Origin: Paracoccaceae bacterium
GTDB lineage: Bacteria; Pseudomonadota; Alphaproteobacteria; Rhodobacterales; Rhodobacteraceae
Assembly: GCA_016937725.1 (NCBI GenBank)
Contig: JAFGVZ010000099.1
Span: forward strand, 1-8,999
Reading direction: 5' to 3'
DNA: 8,999 nt
Numbering within the stretch: position 1 is the stretch's first letter; each line of letters starts with the position of its first letter. A program made the position numbers and the translations under genes. The notes beneath the pieces were generated by a model. That model did not search any database and was not told the origin of the DNA. It worked only from the letters and a program-made list of their open reading frames with translations. Positions 1 to 6,573 of the stretch are shown in pieces.

Positions 1-569
1 GTCATCCGCAGAGGTGCTGCATAGCGCAAGATTGCACGCAGGCTTGCGCTGTCCAGATCGTGACCAAGCTGAACAAAGGTCAAGTCAGTCAGGTCTAGGG
101 CAAGGTGGTAGTCCTGCGCGGTCTCTGCCGGTGTAAGTGTCAGATCCAGCGCGCCCAGTTGTGCCCCAATCGGACCGGCAAGCGCCATATCGCGCCCGCC
201 AAGTGCCGCGCGTGTGACCGTCAGCCCCGGTGTCAGTTCCAACGACAGGGGCATATCCGCGCCGGTCAGGCGCCATTCCGCGCCCCGCCACCGAAATTGC
301 TGCTGGCCCGACAACGTGCCTTGGGCCGAAAATGGCCAATAGCTTGGAACTGACAGCGCCGCCCAATCGGCGCGCCAGCCGCGAGCGGGCAGGGCGGGTG
401 CGTCAAGGCGCAGGTCAAAGCCCATGGGAAAGCCCGCCACATCCACCCGCGCCACCTGCACGCCGCGATCTGACACATAGGTAGGGGCCGCGCGCAGCAG
501 ATAGGCCGCCCCAAACCAATAAGCGCAAAACAGCCCCGAAAGCAGGGATAGCCAGACAATCGCGCGCAT
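1..569 (-). CDS. DUF2125 domain-containing membrane-anchored protein (partial, N-terminal 189 residues)
   Basis: The reverse strand is open without a stop from an ATG at 569-567 to the window edge, giving 189 complete codons. The first ~24 residues are a single hydrophobic segment beginning MRAIVWLSLLSGLFCAYWFG, which fits a membrane anchor or uncleaved signal sequence. Residues 44-55 read VAGFPMGFDLRL, the Gly-Phe-Pro...Phe-Asp signature I associate with DUF2125. The rest is a soluble, beta-rich, Trp-containing region such as YWPFSAQGTLSG, also typical of that family. The start is supported by a purine-rich AAGGGGGG just upstream. DUF2125 proteins are usually over 300 residues, so the C-terminal half lies outside the window. 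It is probably periplasmic and membrane-tethered. No biochemical function is known to me. It is divergent from chaC with a 63-base gap. The family call rests on recalled motifs, not a search. Confidence 0.75.
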   Translation of the reverse strand, partial: MRAIVWLSLLSGLFCAYWFGAAYLLRAAPTYVSDRGVQVARVDVAGFPMGFDLRLDAPALPARGWRADWAALSVPSYWPFSAQGTLSGQQQFRWRGAEWRLTGADMPLSLELTPGLTVTRAALGGRDMALAGPIGAQLGALDLTLTPAETAQDYHLALDLTDLTFVQLGHDLDSASLRAILRYAAPLRM

Positions 570-580
570 GGGCCCCCCTT

Positions 581-609
581 TTGACCTTGTGACGATTCCT
601 CTCTACACC
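581..609 (+). promoter_or_regulatory. candidate sigma70-type promoter for chaC
   Basis: TTGACC at 581-586 (5 of 6 matches to TTGACA) lies 17 bases before TACACC at 604-609 (3 of 6 to TATAAT). This would place the transcript start about 15-18 bases before the chaC start codon. A good ribosome site, AGGAG at 622-626, sits six bases before the ATG at 633. A GATTC (GANTC, CcrM-type) site falls in the spacer at 594-598. The -10 is weak, so this is a candidate only. Confidence 0.3.
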
Positions 610-632
610 GCCAAGGGTAACAGGAGCCAGAC

Positions 633-1169
633 ATGCCCGACACGTTATGGATATTTGGGTACGGATCGTTGATCTGGAACCCCGGTTTTGCTTATGGCCA
701 GACCCGCATCGCGCGGCTGGACGGGTATGAGCGCAGCTTTTGCATGCGCTCGATCCATCATCGCGGCACGTTGGAACAGCCGGGGCTGGTGCTGGCGCTG
801 GACGAAGGGCAGGGCGGGTGCGAGGGGCTGGCCTTTGAAGTGGATGGCCGCATCGCGGAAGAAACGCTGGAATACCTGCGCGCGCGCGAATTGATCTCGG
901 CGGCCTATCTGGAACGCACCGTGCCGATCAAGCTGCAAGGCGGGCCAAACGTGCAGGCTGTTACCTATGTGATCGACCGCGCGCATGGGCAATATTGCGG
1001 CGGACTGCCCTTGGAAGAACAAGCACAGATCATTGCCCGCGCTGTGGGCGGGCGCGGTCCGAATTGGGAATATCTTGTAAACACCGCGCGCCACTTGGCG
1101 GAACTGGGCCTGCGCGACCCCGATCTGGATTGGCTCGCGGCGCGGGTCGAGGCGTTGACCTCTGCCTGA
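633..1169 (+). CDS. chaC: gamma-glutamylcyclotransferase, ChaC family
   Basis: This 178-residue protein matches the ChaC/ChaC2 family in length and motifs. Members cleave the gamma-glutamyl bond of glutathione in the cytoplasm, releasing 5-oxoproline and Cys-Gly. The N-terminal glycine-rich substrate loop is clear: WIFGYGSLIWNPGF at residues 6-19. The general acid/base glutamate is most likely E86 in YLRARELISAAY, equivalent to the FREKGGY-type segment of ChaC proteins. The C-terminal NTARHLAELGLRDPDLDWL region is also typical of proteobacterial ChaC. The start is fixed by AGGAG six bases upstream and by the motif lying right at the N-terminus. It is divergent from the DUF2125 gene and converges on the phosphatase gene with only eight bases between their stop codons. 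No signal peptide or membrane segment is present. Assignment to the family is firm. Strict glutathione specificity is inferred. Confidence 0.92.
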   Translation: MPDTLWIFGYGSLIWNPGFAYGQTRIARLDGYERSFCMRSIHHRGTLEQPGLVLALDEGQGGCEGLAFEVDGRIAEETLEYLRARELISAAYLERTVPIKLQGGPNVQAVTYVIDRAHGQYCGGLPLEEQAQIIARAVGGRGPNWEYLVNTARHLAELGLRDPDLDWLAARVEALTSA

Positions 1170-1177
1170 CGCAGCCC

Positions 1178-1972
1178 TTACGCGGGCCGCGACCGGATGA
1201 TTTTGGCGAAACGGTCGAAAATCTCGGCATTGGCGGCAATCACTTCGCCGCGGTCGAAGATCGTGCTGTCTTCGCGGATCGGGCCGGTGAAGCCGCCCGC
1301 TTCACGCACCAGCAGTAGCCCTGCGGCCAGATCCCACGGCGCAAGTTCGCGTTCCCAGAACCCGTCATAGCGCCCAGCCGCGACATAGGCGAGGTCGAGC
1401 GACGCAGCCCCCCAACGACGCACTCCGGCGCAAGCGGGCATCAGTTGCGCCAGATCGTGCAGCATGGCGGGCAAAGTGCGTTTCGCGCCGAACGGAATAC
1501 CGGTCGCAAACACGCAATCTGTCAGCGTGTTGCGGTTCGACACGCGCAAACGGGTGCCGTTCATGAAGGTGCCCATGCCTTTCTCGGCAATATAAAGTTC
1601 GTCTTTGGCCGGGTCGAACACCACGGCAGAGACGATCTCTCCCTTGAATTCCAGCGCGATGGACACGGCCCAATGCGGCATCCCGTGCAGAAAATTCGTC
1701 GTGCCATCCAGCGGGTCCACGATCCAGCGGCGGGTTGGGTCCTTGCCCTCAATCGGGTCTGATTCTTCACCGAGCCAACCGTAATTCGGGCGCGCTTCGG
1801 TCAGAATCTCGCGGATCGCGGCTTCGGCGGCGATATCGGCGCGGCTGACAAAGTCCCCGGCAGATTTGGACGACACTTGCAGGTTCTCAACCTCGCGGAA
1901 ATCCTTGACCAGCAGCCGCCCGGCCTTGCGCGCCGCTTGAATCATGACGTTGAGATTGGCACTGCCTTGCAT
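1178..1972 (-). CDS. inositol monophosphatase family protein (SuhB-like phosphatase)
   Basis: The 264-residue length is standard for the Mg2+-dependent, Li+-sensitive IMPase/FBPase/CysQ superfamily. Visible metal-site motifs are GEES at 68-71 (E69/E70), DPLDGTTNF at 86-94 (D86 and D89 as metal ligands), and WDLAAGLLLVREAGG at 213-227 (D214). All three family blocks are intact, so the enzyme should hydrolyse a small phosphate monoester in the cytoplasm. SuhB-like inositol-1-phosphatase is the usual label, but 3'(2'),5'-bisphosphate nucleotidase or sugar-phosphate phosphatase activity cannot be excluded from sequence. The start at 1972 has GGAG eight bases upstream. A later ATG at codon 10 is possible but would remove conserved N-terminal residues. 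It lies 62 bases downstream of the ABC ATPase gene on the same strand, with no obvious terminator between, so co-transcription is likely. The 3' end is convergent with chaC. Confidence 0.92.
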   Translation of the reverse strand: MQGSANLNVMIQAARKAGRLLVKDFREVENLQVSSKSAGDFVSRADIAAEAAIREILTEARPNYGWLGEESDPIEGKDPTRRWIVDPLDGTTNFLHGMPHWAVSIALEFKGEIVSAVVFDPAKDELYIAEKGMGTFMNGTRLRVSNRNTLTDCVFATGIPFGAKRTLPAMLHDLAQLMPACAGVRRWGAASLDLAYVAAGRYDGFWERELAPWDLAAGLLLVREAGGFTGPIREDSTIFDRGEVIAANAEIFDRFAKIIRSRPA

Positions 1973-2034
1973 AATATCCGCTCCGGTCTCTGGGTTGGCC
2001 GCGCTTTATACCGCCTGAAACCGGAAGGAAAGCC

Positions 2035-3123
2035 TTAAGCCAAGGGCACGACGCAATCGCAGATGCGCAGGCGCACGCGCTGGCCCACCTCGATTGTGGC
2101 ACCCGCGCCCGAAATAACCTGCATGCAGCGCTCGCCCTCTTGCACCCAGTAGAGCTGGTCATGCCCCCGATATTCGCGTCCGACCACCGATGCGGGGCCG
2201 TCAGGGTCGGCTTCGAGCATGATCTGCTCGGGCCGCACCGAGAGCGTGACCGCACCATTCGCGGCACGCGACAAGGGCAGGTTGCCAAATTCCGTGGTCA
2301 CTTCCATACCATTGGCATTGCCCGTCAGAATATTCGAGCGCCCGATGAACGACGCGACGAAAGCCGAAACCGGGTGGCGGTAAATCTCGTCCGGGGTGCC
2401 GATCTGGACAATGCGGCCCGCTTCCATAACGGCAATGCGGTCTGCGACAGCCATCGCCTCTTCCTGGTCATGGGTCACGATAATACCTGCCGCGCCCGTG
2501 GCTTTCAGCAGCTTGCGCACTTCTTGCCGGGTCTCGACCCGCATGGCGGCGTCAAGGTTGGAAAAGGGTTCGTCCATCAGCACCAAGGGCGGAGCCATCG
2601 CAAGCGTGCGCGCCAGCGCCACGCGCTGTTGTTGCCCGCCCGATAATTCATGCGGGCGGCGGTTTCCCAGCCCGTCTAATCCGACCAAGCGCAACATCTC
2701 TTGCGCGCGGGCCTCAGCTTCGGCGCGTTTCAGCTTTCGCAGCCCGAATTTCACGTTCTCCAGCACTGTAAGATGCGGAAACAAAGCGTAGTCTTGAAAC
2801 ACAAAGCCAATGCCACGGGTTTCGGGGGCGGCACGAGTAATGTCTTTGCCACGCAGGATGATCGTGCCGTCATCGGGTTCTTCAAACCCGCCGATCATGC
2901 GCAGTGTCGTTGTCTTGCCGCAACCCGATGGGCCCAGAAGCGCCAACATCTCGCCTTCGCCCAAGGAAAAACTGGCGCGCTCTACCGCCGGGGCCTCGCC
3001 TGTCGTGAAATGCTTGCGCAACCGTTCGACCGACAGCAGCACCTTTTTCGGCGCTTGGCGGTAGCCCATTGGCGTCGCCTCTGCCGGCATTTTGAAGCTG
3101 AGTGATTTTGGCAAGCTGTTCAT
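2035..3123 (-). CDS. ABC transporter ATP-binding protein, FbpC/PotA-like importer type
   Basis: From the ATG at 3123 this is 362 residues with every element of an importer nucleotide-binding subunit: Walker A GPSGCGKT at 64-71, Q-loop Q110 in FVFQDYALFPHLTVLENV, signature LSGGQ at 160-164, Walker B VLMDEP at 181-186, D-loop SNLD at 188-191 and switch histidine H218. The ~110 residues after the ATPase core include GREYRGHDQL (316-325) and look like the TOBE-type regulatory domain of FbpC (Fe3+), PotA (polyamine) and related subunits. The frame stays open to an ATG at 3207, but I chose 3123 because AAAGGG lies about nine bases upstream and the longer N-terminus looks noncoding. M12 or M19 are further alternatives. 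No permease or solute-binding protein lies within the window on either side, so the substrate is unknown; iron(III) or polyamine is only the family default. A phosphatase gene follows on the same strand. Confidence 0.9.
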   Translation of the reverse strand: MNSLPKSLSFKMPAEATPMGYRQAPKKVLLSVERLRKHFTTGEAPAVERASFSLGEGEMLALLGPSGCGKTTTLRMIGGFEEPDDGTIILRGKDITRAAPETRGIGFVFQDYALFPHLTVLENVKFGLRKLKRAEAEARAQEMLRLVGLDGLGNRRPHELSGGQQQRVALARTLAMAPPLVLMDEPFSNLDAAMRVETRQEVRKLLKATGAAGIIVTHDQEEAMAVADRIAVMEAGRIVQIGTPDEIYRHPVSAFVASFIGRSNILTGNANGMEVTTEFGNLPLSRAANGAVTLSVRPEQIMLEADPDGPASVVGREYRGHDQLYWVQEGERCMQVISGAGATIEVGQRVRLRICDCVVPLA

Positions 3124-3165
3124 GGCTCGATACCCTTTGCGGCTGGCGAAACCCAAGCGCGCTTG

Positions 3166-3195
3166 TCGGATATTCCGAATGCGCGCCCGCGTCAA
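3166..3195 (-). promoter_or_regulatory. candidate promoter with overlapping palindrome, upstream of the ABC ATPase gene
   Basis: On the reverse strand TTGACG (3195-3190, 5 of 6 to TTGACA) is followed after 17 bases by TATCCG (3172-3167, 3 of 6 to TATAAT). The 13-base palindrome TCGGATATTCCGA at 3166-3178 (5-base arms, 3-base centre) lies directly over the -10 box, where a repressor would block transcription. The leader to the ATG at 3123 would be about 37 bases. Spacing and -35 are good but the -10 is weak, and no transcription factor is assigned. Confidence 0.3.
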
Positions 3196-3244
3196 CTGTT
3201 CCGGCATGGCGCAAGGTCAAGCGCGGGGCTGCCCGAAAAGGGCA

Positions 3245-3273
3245 TTGCCCGTGTTGGCGCGCGCGGCCATACT
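3245..3273 (+). promoter_or_regulatory. candidate promoter for the deoC-aldehyde dehydrogenase operon
   Basis: TTGCCC at 3245-3250 (4 of 6) and CATACT at 3268-3273 (4 of 6) are separated by 17 bases. The predicted start of transcription near 3280 leaves a ~20-base leader before the preferred deoC ATG at 3301. This would make upstream in-frame ATGs, such as 3163, untranscribed. The call is by eye and weak. Confidence 0.25.
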
Positions 3274-3300
3274 GCGCGGGACATGACCCATAGGCACCGC

Positions 3301-4245
3301 ATGGACCATCCGCATAATCCCGCCACGCAACTGAACACAGATGCTTTTCACGCCATCAATCGGCCCGCTGCCGAGCGCCGAGCGGCCTCACTGGTGGCAC
3401 GGCGGTCCATCAAGGGCGCGCATCAAGCCGCGTGGCTTTTGAACGCCATTGCCTGCATGGACCTGACTACCCTTGCGGGCGACGACACAGAGGACCGCGT
3501 GCGCCGCTTATGCGCCAAGGCGCGCCGTCCCTTGGCCGATCACATCGTGGCGGGGCTGGGGCTGACCGAGATGCCCCATACCGGCGCGGTCTGTGTCTAT
3601 CCGACGATGGTCAGCGCGGCGGTCAAGGCGCTCGATAGCTCGGGCATTCCCGTGGCGTCGGTGGCAACGGGCTTTCCGGCAGGGCTGATGCCTTTGGACC
3701 TGCGACTGGCCGAAATCCGCTATGCGGTCGACCAAGGTGCTTCGGAAATCGACATCGTCATCACCCGCGCGCATGTGCTGGGCGGCAATTGGTCGGCGCT
3801 TTATGACGAGATTGCCGCCATGAAAGACGCTTGCGGCCCCGCGCATCTGAAAGCCATCCTCGCCACCGGCGATCTGGTCACGCTGAGCAATGTCCATGCC
3901 GCATCCATGGTCGCCATGCAGGCGGGGGCGGATTTCATCAAAACCTCGACCGGCAAGGAAGGCGTGAACGCGACCTTGCCCGTGGGCCTGACAATGTGCC
4001 GCGCGATCCGCGACCACGGCGCGGCTACCGGCAACATTGTGGGGTTCAAACCGGCAGGCGGCATGAAAACCGCGAAGGACGCGCTGAACTGGCAAATCCT
4101 GATGCGCGAAGAACTGGGCCGTGACTGGCTGCGACCGGGGCTGTTCCGGTTGGGCGCGTCGTCCATGCTGGCCGATATCGAACGCCAGCTAGAGCACCAC
4201 GTCACCGGGCGCTATGCCGCCAGCCACCGTCACGCGCTGGCGTAA
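3301..4245 (+). CDS. deoC: deoxyribose-phosphate aldolase
   Basis: DeoC reversibly cleaves 2-deoxy-D-ribose 5-phosphate into D-glyceraldehyde 3-phosphate and acetaldehyde, the last step of deoxynucleoside catabolism in the cytoplasm. With the ATG at 3301 the protein has 314 residues, matching the longer alphaproteobacterial DeoC type with an N-terminal extension (E. coli DeoC is about 259). The class I aldolase core is intact: D151 in SEIDIVITRAHV, Schiff-base lysine K214 in DFIKTSTGK, and the second active-site lysine K250 in GFKPAGGMKT. The C-terminus (FRLGASSMLADIERQL) forms the phosphate-binding end. The frame is open upstream to 3163; ATG 3283 is a second option. I prefer 3301 because AGG lies six bases upstream and a candidate promoter ends near 3273. 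The stop is nine bases before the dehydrogenase start, so the two are almost certainly co-transcribed. Confidence 0.95.
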   Translation: MDHPHNPATQLNTDAFHAINRPAAERRAASLVARRSIKGAHQAAWLLNAIACMDLTTLAGDDTEDRVRRLCAKARRPLADHIVAGLGLTEMPHTGAVCVYPTMVSAAVKALDSSGIPVASVATGFPAGLMPLDLRLAEIRYAVDQGASEIDIVITRAHVLGGNWSALYDEIAAMKDACGPAHLKAILATGDLVTLSNVHAASMVAMQAGADFIKTSTGKEGVNATLPVGLTMCRAIRDHGAATGNIVGFKPAGGMKTAKDALNWQILMREELGRDWLRPGLFRLGASSMLADIERQLEHHVTGRYAASHRHALA

Positions 4246-4254
4246 GAGGATAAA

Positions 4255-6537
4255 ATGACGTCGATACCGGAGATTTTGGAAACCATGGCCTATGGTCCCG
4301 CCCCCGAAAGCACCGCCGCTGCCCGCGAGTGGCTGGCGCGCGGGCCGTTTGGCCTGTTCATTGGCGGCAGCTTTACCGCGCCTGGTGCGCTGTTCGATGT
4401 GCGCGATCCGGCCCGTGACGAAGTTCTGGCGCAGGTCACGCAAGGCAGCGAGGGCGATGTCGATGCCGCCGTGCAAGCCGCGCGCACCGCTCAACCAGCG
4501 TGGGAGGCTGACCCGGCTTTGCGCGCCCGCATTCTCTATGCCTTGGCGCGGCAGGTGCAGAAAGGCGAACGCCTGTTCGCCGTGCTGGAATCGCTCGACA
4601 ACGGCAAACCCATCCGCGAAACCCGCGATATAGATATCCCCTTGGTCGCGCGGCATGTCTACCATCACGCAGGCTGGGCGACGCTCTTGGCCGACGAATT
4701 CCCCAATGCCCGCGCGCATGGGGTCTGCGGCCAGATCATCCCGTGGAATTTCCCGCTGCTGATGTTGGCGTGGAAAGTCGCGCCTGCCTTGGCGGCGGGC
4801 AACACGGTCGTGTTGAAACCCGCCGAGGATACCCCGCTGACCGCGCTTCTGTTCGCCGAAATCTGCGTGGAAGCGGGCGTGCCGCCGGGTGTTGTCAACA
4901 TCGTAACCGGCGACGGGGCGACCGGCGCGGCCATCGTCGCGCACAAGGGTGTCGATAAAATCGCCTTCACTGGCTCGACCGAAGTGGGGCAGATCATTCG
5001 CCGCGCGACGGCAGGGTCGGGCAAGCCGCTGACGCTGGAACTAGGTGGCAAATCGCCCTTCATCGTGCTGGGGGATGCCGATCTGGATGCTGCCGTCGAA
5101 GGCGTGGTCGATGCGGTCTGGTTCAACCAAGGCGAGGTGTGCTGCGCGGGCACTCGTATTCTGGTGGCCGAAAGCGTGGCCGCGACCTTCCGCAAGCGCC
5201 TGATTTCGCGCATGGAAACGCTGCGCGTGGGCGATCCGCTGGACAAATCGACCGACATCGGGGCCATCGTCAGCCCCGCCCAATTGGCGCGCATCCGCGA
5301 TCTGGTGGCGCAAGGCGTGGCGGCGGGCGCAGTCGCATATGAGGGCAGCGCGCCCGAAGGCTGCTTTTGCCCGCCCATCTTGCTAGATCAAGTATCGCCC
5401 GCAAACCCTTGCGCGAGCGAAGAAATCTTTGGTCCGGTGGTGACCCTGCAAACCTTCCGAAGCCCGCCAGAGGCGATTGAATTGGCAAATGCCACCCGTT
5501 ACGGCTTGGCGGCTTCAATCTGGTCAGAAAACCTGACTGTTGCCATGGACTTGGCGGCGCAAATTAAAGCGGGCGTGGTTTGGATAAACGCCACCAACAT
5601 GTTCGACGCGACCGCGCCCTTCGGCGGGATGCGCGCGTCAGGCTTTGGCCGCGAAGGCGCGCGCGAGGGGATGGGGGCCTATCTGCGCAAAGACGATGCC
5701 GCAAAAGGCGCCGCCCCCGGCACGATCGACCCGCTGCCCGCAACAGGCACACCGGACGGGTTGGACCGCACCCACAAGCTCTATATTGGCGGCGCGCAGA
5801 AACGCGCGGATGGCGGCGCAAGCTGGTCGGTCCTGTCGGGCGACACGCGCCTTGGCCATGCGCCGCTTGGCAACCGCAAGGACATCCGCAACGCGGTCGA
5901 AGCCGCGCACAAGGCGAGCGGTTGGACCAAGATGAGCGGGCATCAACGTGCGCAGGTGATGTATTTTCTTGCTGAAACGCTGGACCATCACCGTGACGGG
6001 CTGGCGGCATTCGTGCCGATGGCCGAAATCGACGCCAGCATTGCGCGGACGATGTATTATGCCGCTTGGTCCGACAAGCTTTCGGGCGCTGTGCACAACA
6101 CCCAAAGCGCCCATGTCACGCTGGCCATGCGCGAAGCGTTCGGCGTCATGGGCGTGATCTGCCCGGAAGAAAAGCCGCTTCTGGGGGCGCTGTCACTGAT
6201 CCTGCCCGCGATTGCCATGGGAAACCGGGTGGTGGTCGTGCCTTCGCAGGCCAACCCTTTGGCGGCGCTGGAATTGGGTCCGATGTTGGGCGCGTCGGAC
6301 GTGCCCGGCGGCGTGGTGAATATTGTTAGTGGCCCTGTCACAGAGCTTGCGAAAACGCTGGCGGCCCATGACGACGTGGCGGCTATGGCCTGCGCACAGC
6401 CCGCTGTGGCACAGATGGTCGAGCATGAGAGTGCGGGCAACCTGAAACCTGTCTGGCACGCGCCAGAGGGGCAGGGCCGCGATTGGCTGGAGGCGATGGT
6501 GCAGGTCAAGACAATCTGGGTGCCTTACGGCGCATAA
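4255..6537 (+). CDS. two-domain aldehyde dehydrogenase, ALDH16 type
   Basis: At 760 residues this is far longer than a normal ~490-residue NAD(P)-dependent ALDH. Residues ~30-480 form a complete catalytic ALDH: oxyanion N165 in PWNFP, K188 in VLKPAE, general base E262 in LELGGKSP, nucleophile C296 in NQGEVCCAGTR (second adjacent Cys is 297), and E390 in EEIFGPV. After a linker (~480-507), residues ~508-760 repeat the ALDH fold start (KLYIGGAQKRADGG; later GNRVVVVPSQANPLAALELG and VPGGVVNIVSG) but stop early. This copy carries ICPEEKP in place of PWNFP and lacks the cofactor lysine, base glutamate and nucleophilic cysteine. This catalytic-plus-degenerate layout is that of family ALDH16, whose bacterial members keep the cysteine. 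GAGG precedes the ATG, which lies nine bases after deoC. The likely substrate is acetaldehyde from DeoC; that is inference from context. Confidence 0.92.
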   Translation: MTSIPEILETMAYGPAPESTAAAREWLARGPFGLFIGGSFTAPGALFDVRDPARDEVLAQVTQGSEGDVDAAVQAARTAQPAWEADPALRARILYALARQVQKGERLFAVLESLDNGKPIRETRDIDIPLVARHVYHHAGWATLLADEFPNARAHGVCGQIIPWNFPLLMLAWKVAPALAAGNTVVLKPAEDTPLTALLFAEICVEAGVPPGVVNIVTGDGATGAAIVAHKGVDKIAFTGSTEVGQIIRRATAGSGKPLTLELGGKSPFIVLGDADLDAAVEGVVDAVWFNQGEVCCAGTRILVAESVAATFRKRLISRMETLRVGDPLDKSTDIGAIVSPAQLARIRDLVAQGVAAGAVAYEGSAPEGCFCPPILLDQVSPANPCASEEIFGPVVTLQTFRSPPEAIELANATRYGLAASIWSENLTVAMDLAAQIKAGVVWINATNMFDATAPFGGMRASGFGREGAREGMGAYLRKDDAAKGAAPGTIDPLPATGTPDGLDRTHKLYIGGAQKRADGGASWSVLSGDTRLGHAPLGNRKDIRNAVEAAHKASGWTKMSGHQRAQVMYFLAETLDHHRDGLAAFVPMAEIDASIARTMYYAAWSDKLSGAVHNTQSAHVTLAMREAFGVMGVICPEEKPLLGALSLILPAIAMGNRVVVVPSQANPLAALELGPMLGASDVPGGVVNIVSGPVTELAKTLAAHDDVAAMACAQPAVAQMVEHESAGNLKPVWHAPEGQGRDWLEAMVQVKTIWVPYGA

Positions 6538-6542
6538 GGGCA

Positions 6543-6565
6543 GGGTGCGCGTCCAGCGCGCACCC
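6543..6565. terminator. GC-rich hairpin between convergent genes, probable bidirectional terminator
   Basis: GGGTGCGCG (6543-6551) and CGCGCACCC (6557-6565) form a perfect 9-base-pair stem with a 5-base loop TCCAG. Bases AAGG/CCTT outside can extend it with a small bulge. It begins five bases after the aldehyde dehydrogenase stop and ends eight bases before the stop of the opposite-strand hydrolase gene, the expected position for a shared terminator. The T-tract on the plus side is weak (CTTAGCTCT). Confidence 0.6.
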
Positions 6566-6573
6566 CTTAGCTC

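Noticed and set aside
1171..1190. Imperfect GC stem spanning the chaC/phosphatase convergent stops (GCAGCCC with GGGCCGC)
   Set aside because: It has a mismatch within the stem, overlaps the phosphatase 3' codons and lacks a T-tract, so it is not supportable as a terminator.
3124..3207. 28-codon upstream extension of the ABC ATPase to an ATG at 3207
   Set aside because: It covers the candidate promoter and palindrome, and the ATG at 3123 has a reasonable ribosome site.
3230..3244. Small hairpin TGCCC-GAAAA-GGGCA upstream of deoC
   Set aside because: A 5-base stem without a T-tract or conserved context is common in GC-rich DNA. It is too short to call an attenuator or riboswitch.
3163..3300. 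Upstream in-frame extension of deoC (46 extra codons)
   Set aside because: The added residues resemble translated intergenic DNA, overlap the predicted divergent promoters, and are not expected in DeoC homologs.
4189..4944. 251-codon reverse-strand open frame across the deoC/dehydrogenase junction
   Set aside because: It is antisense to two strongly conserved enzymes, with Arg/Gly/Gln-rich composition typical of a shadow frame.
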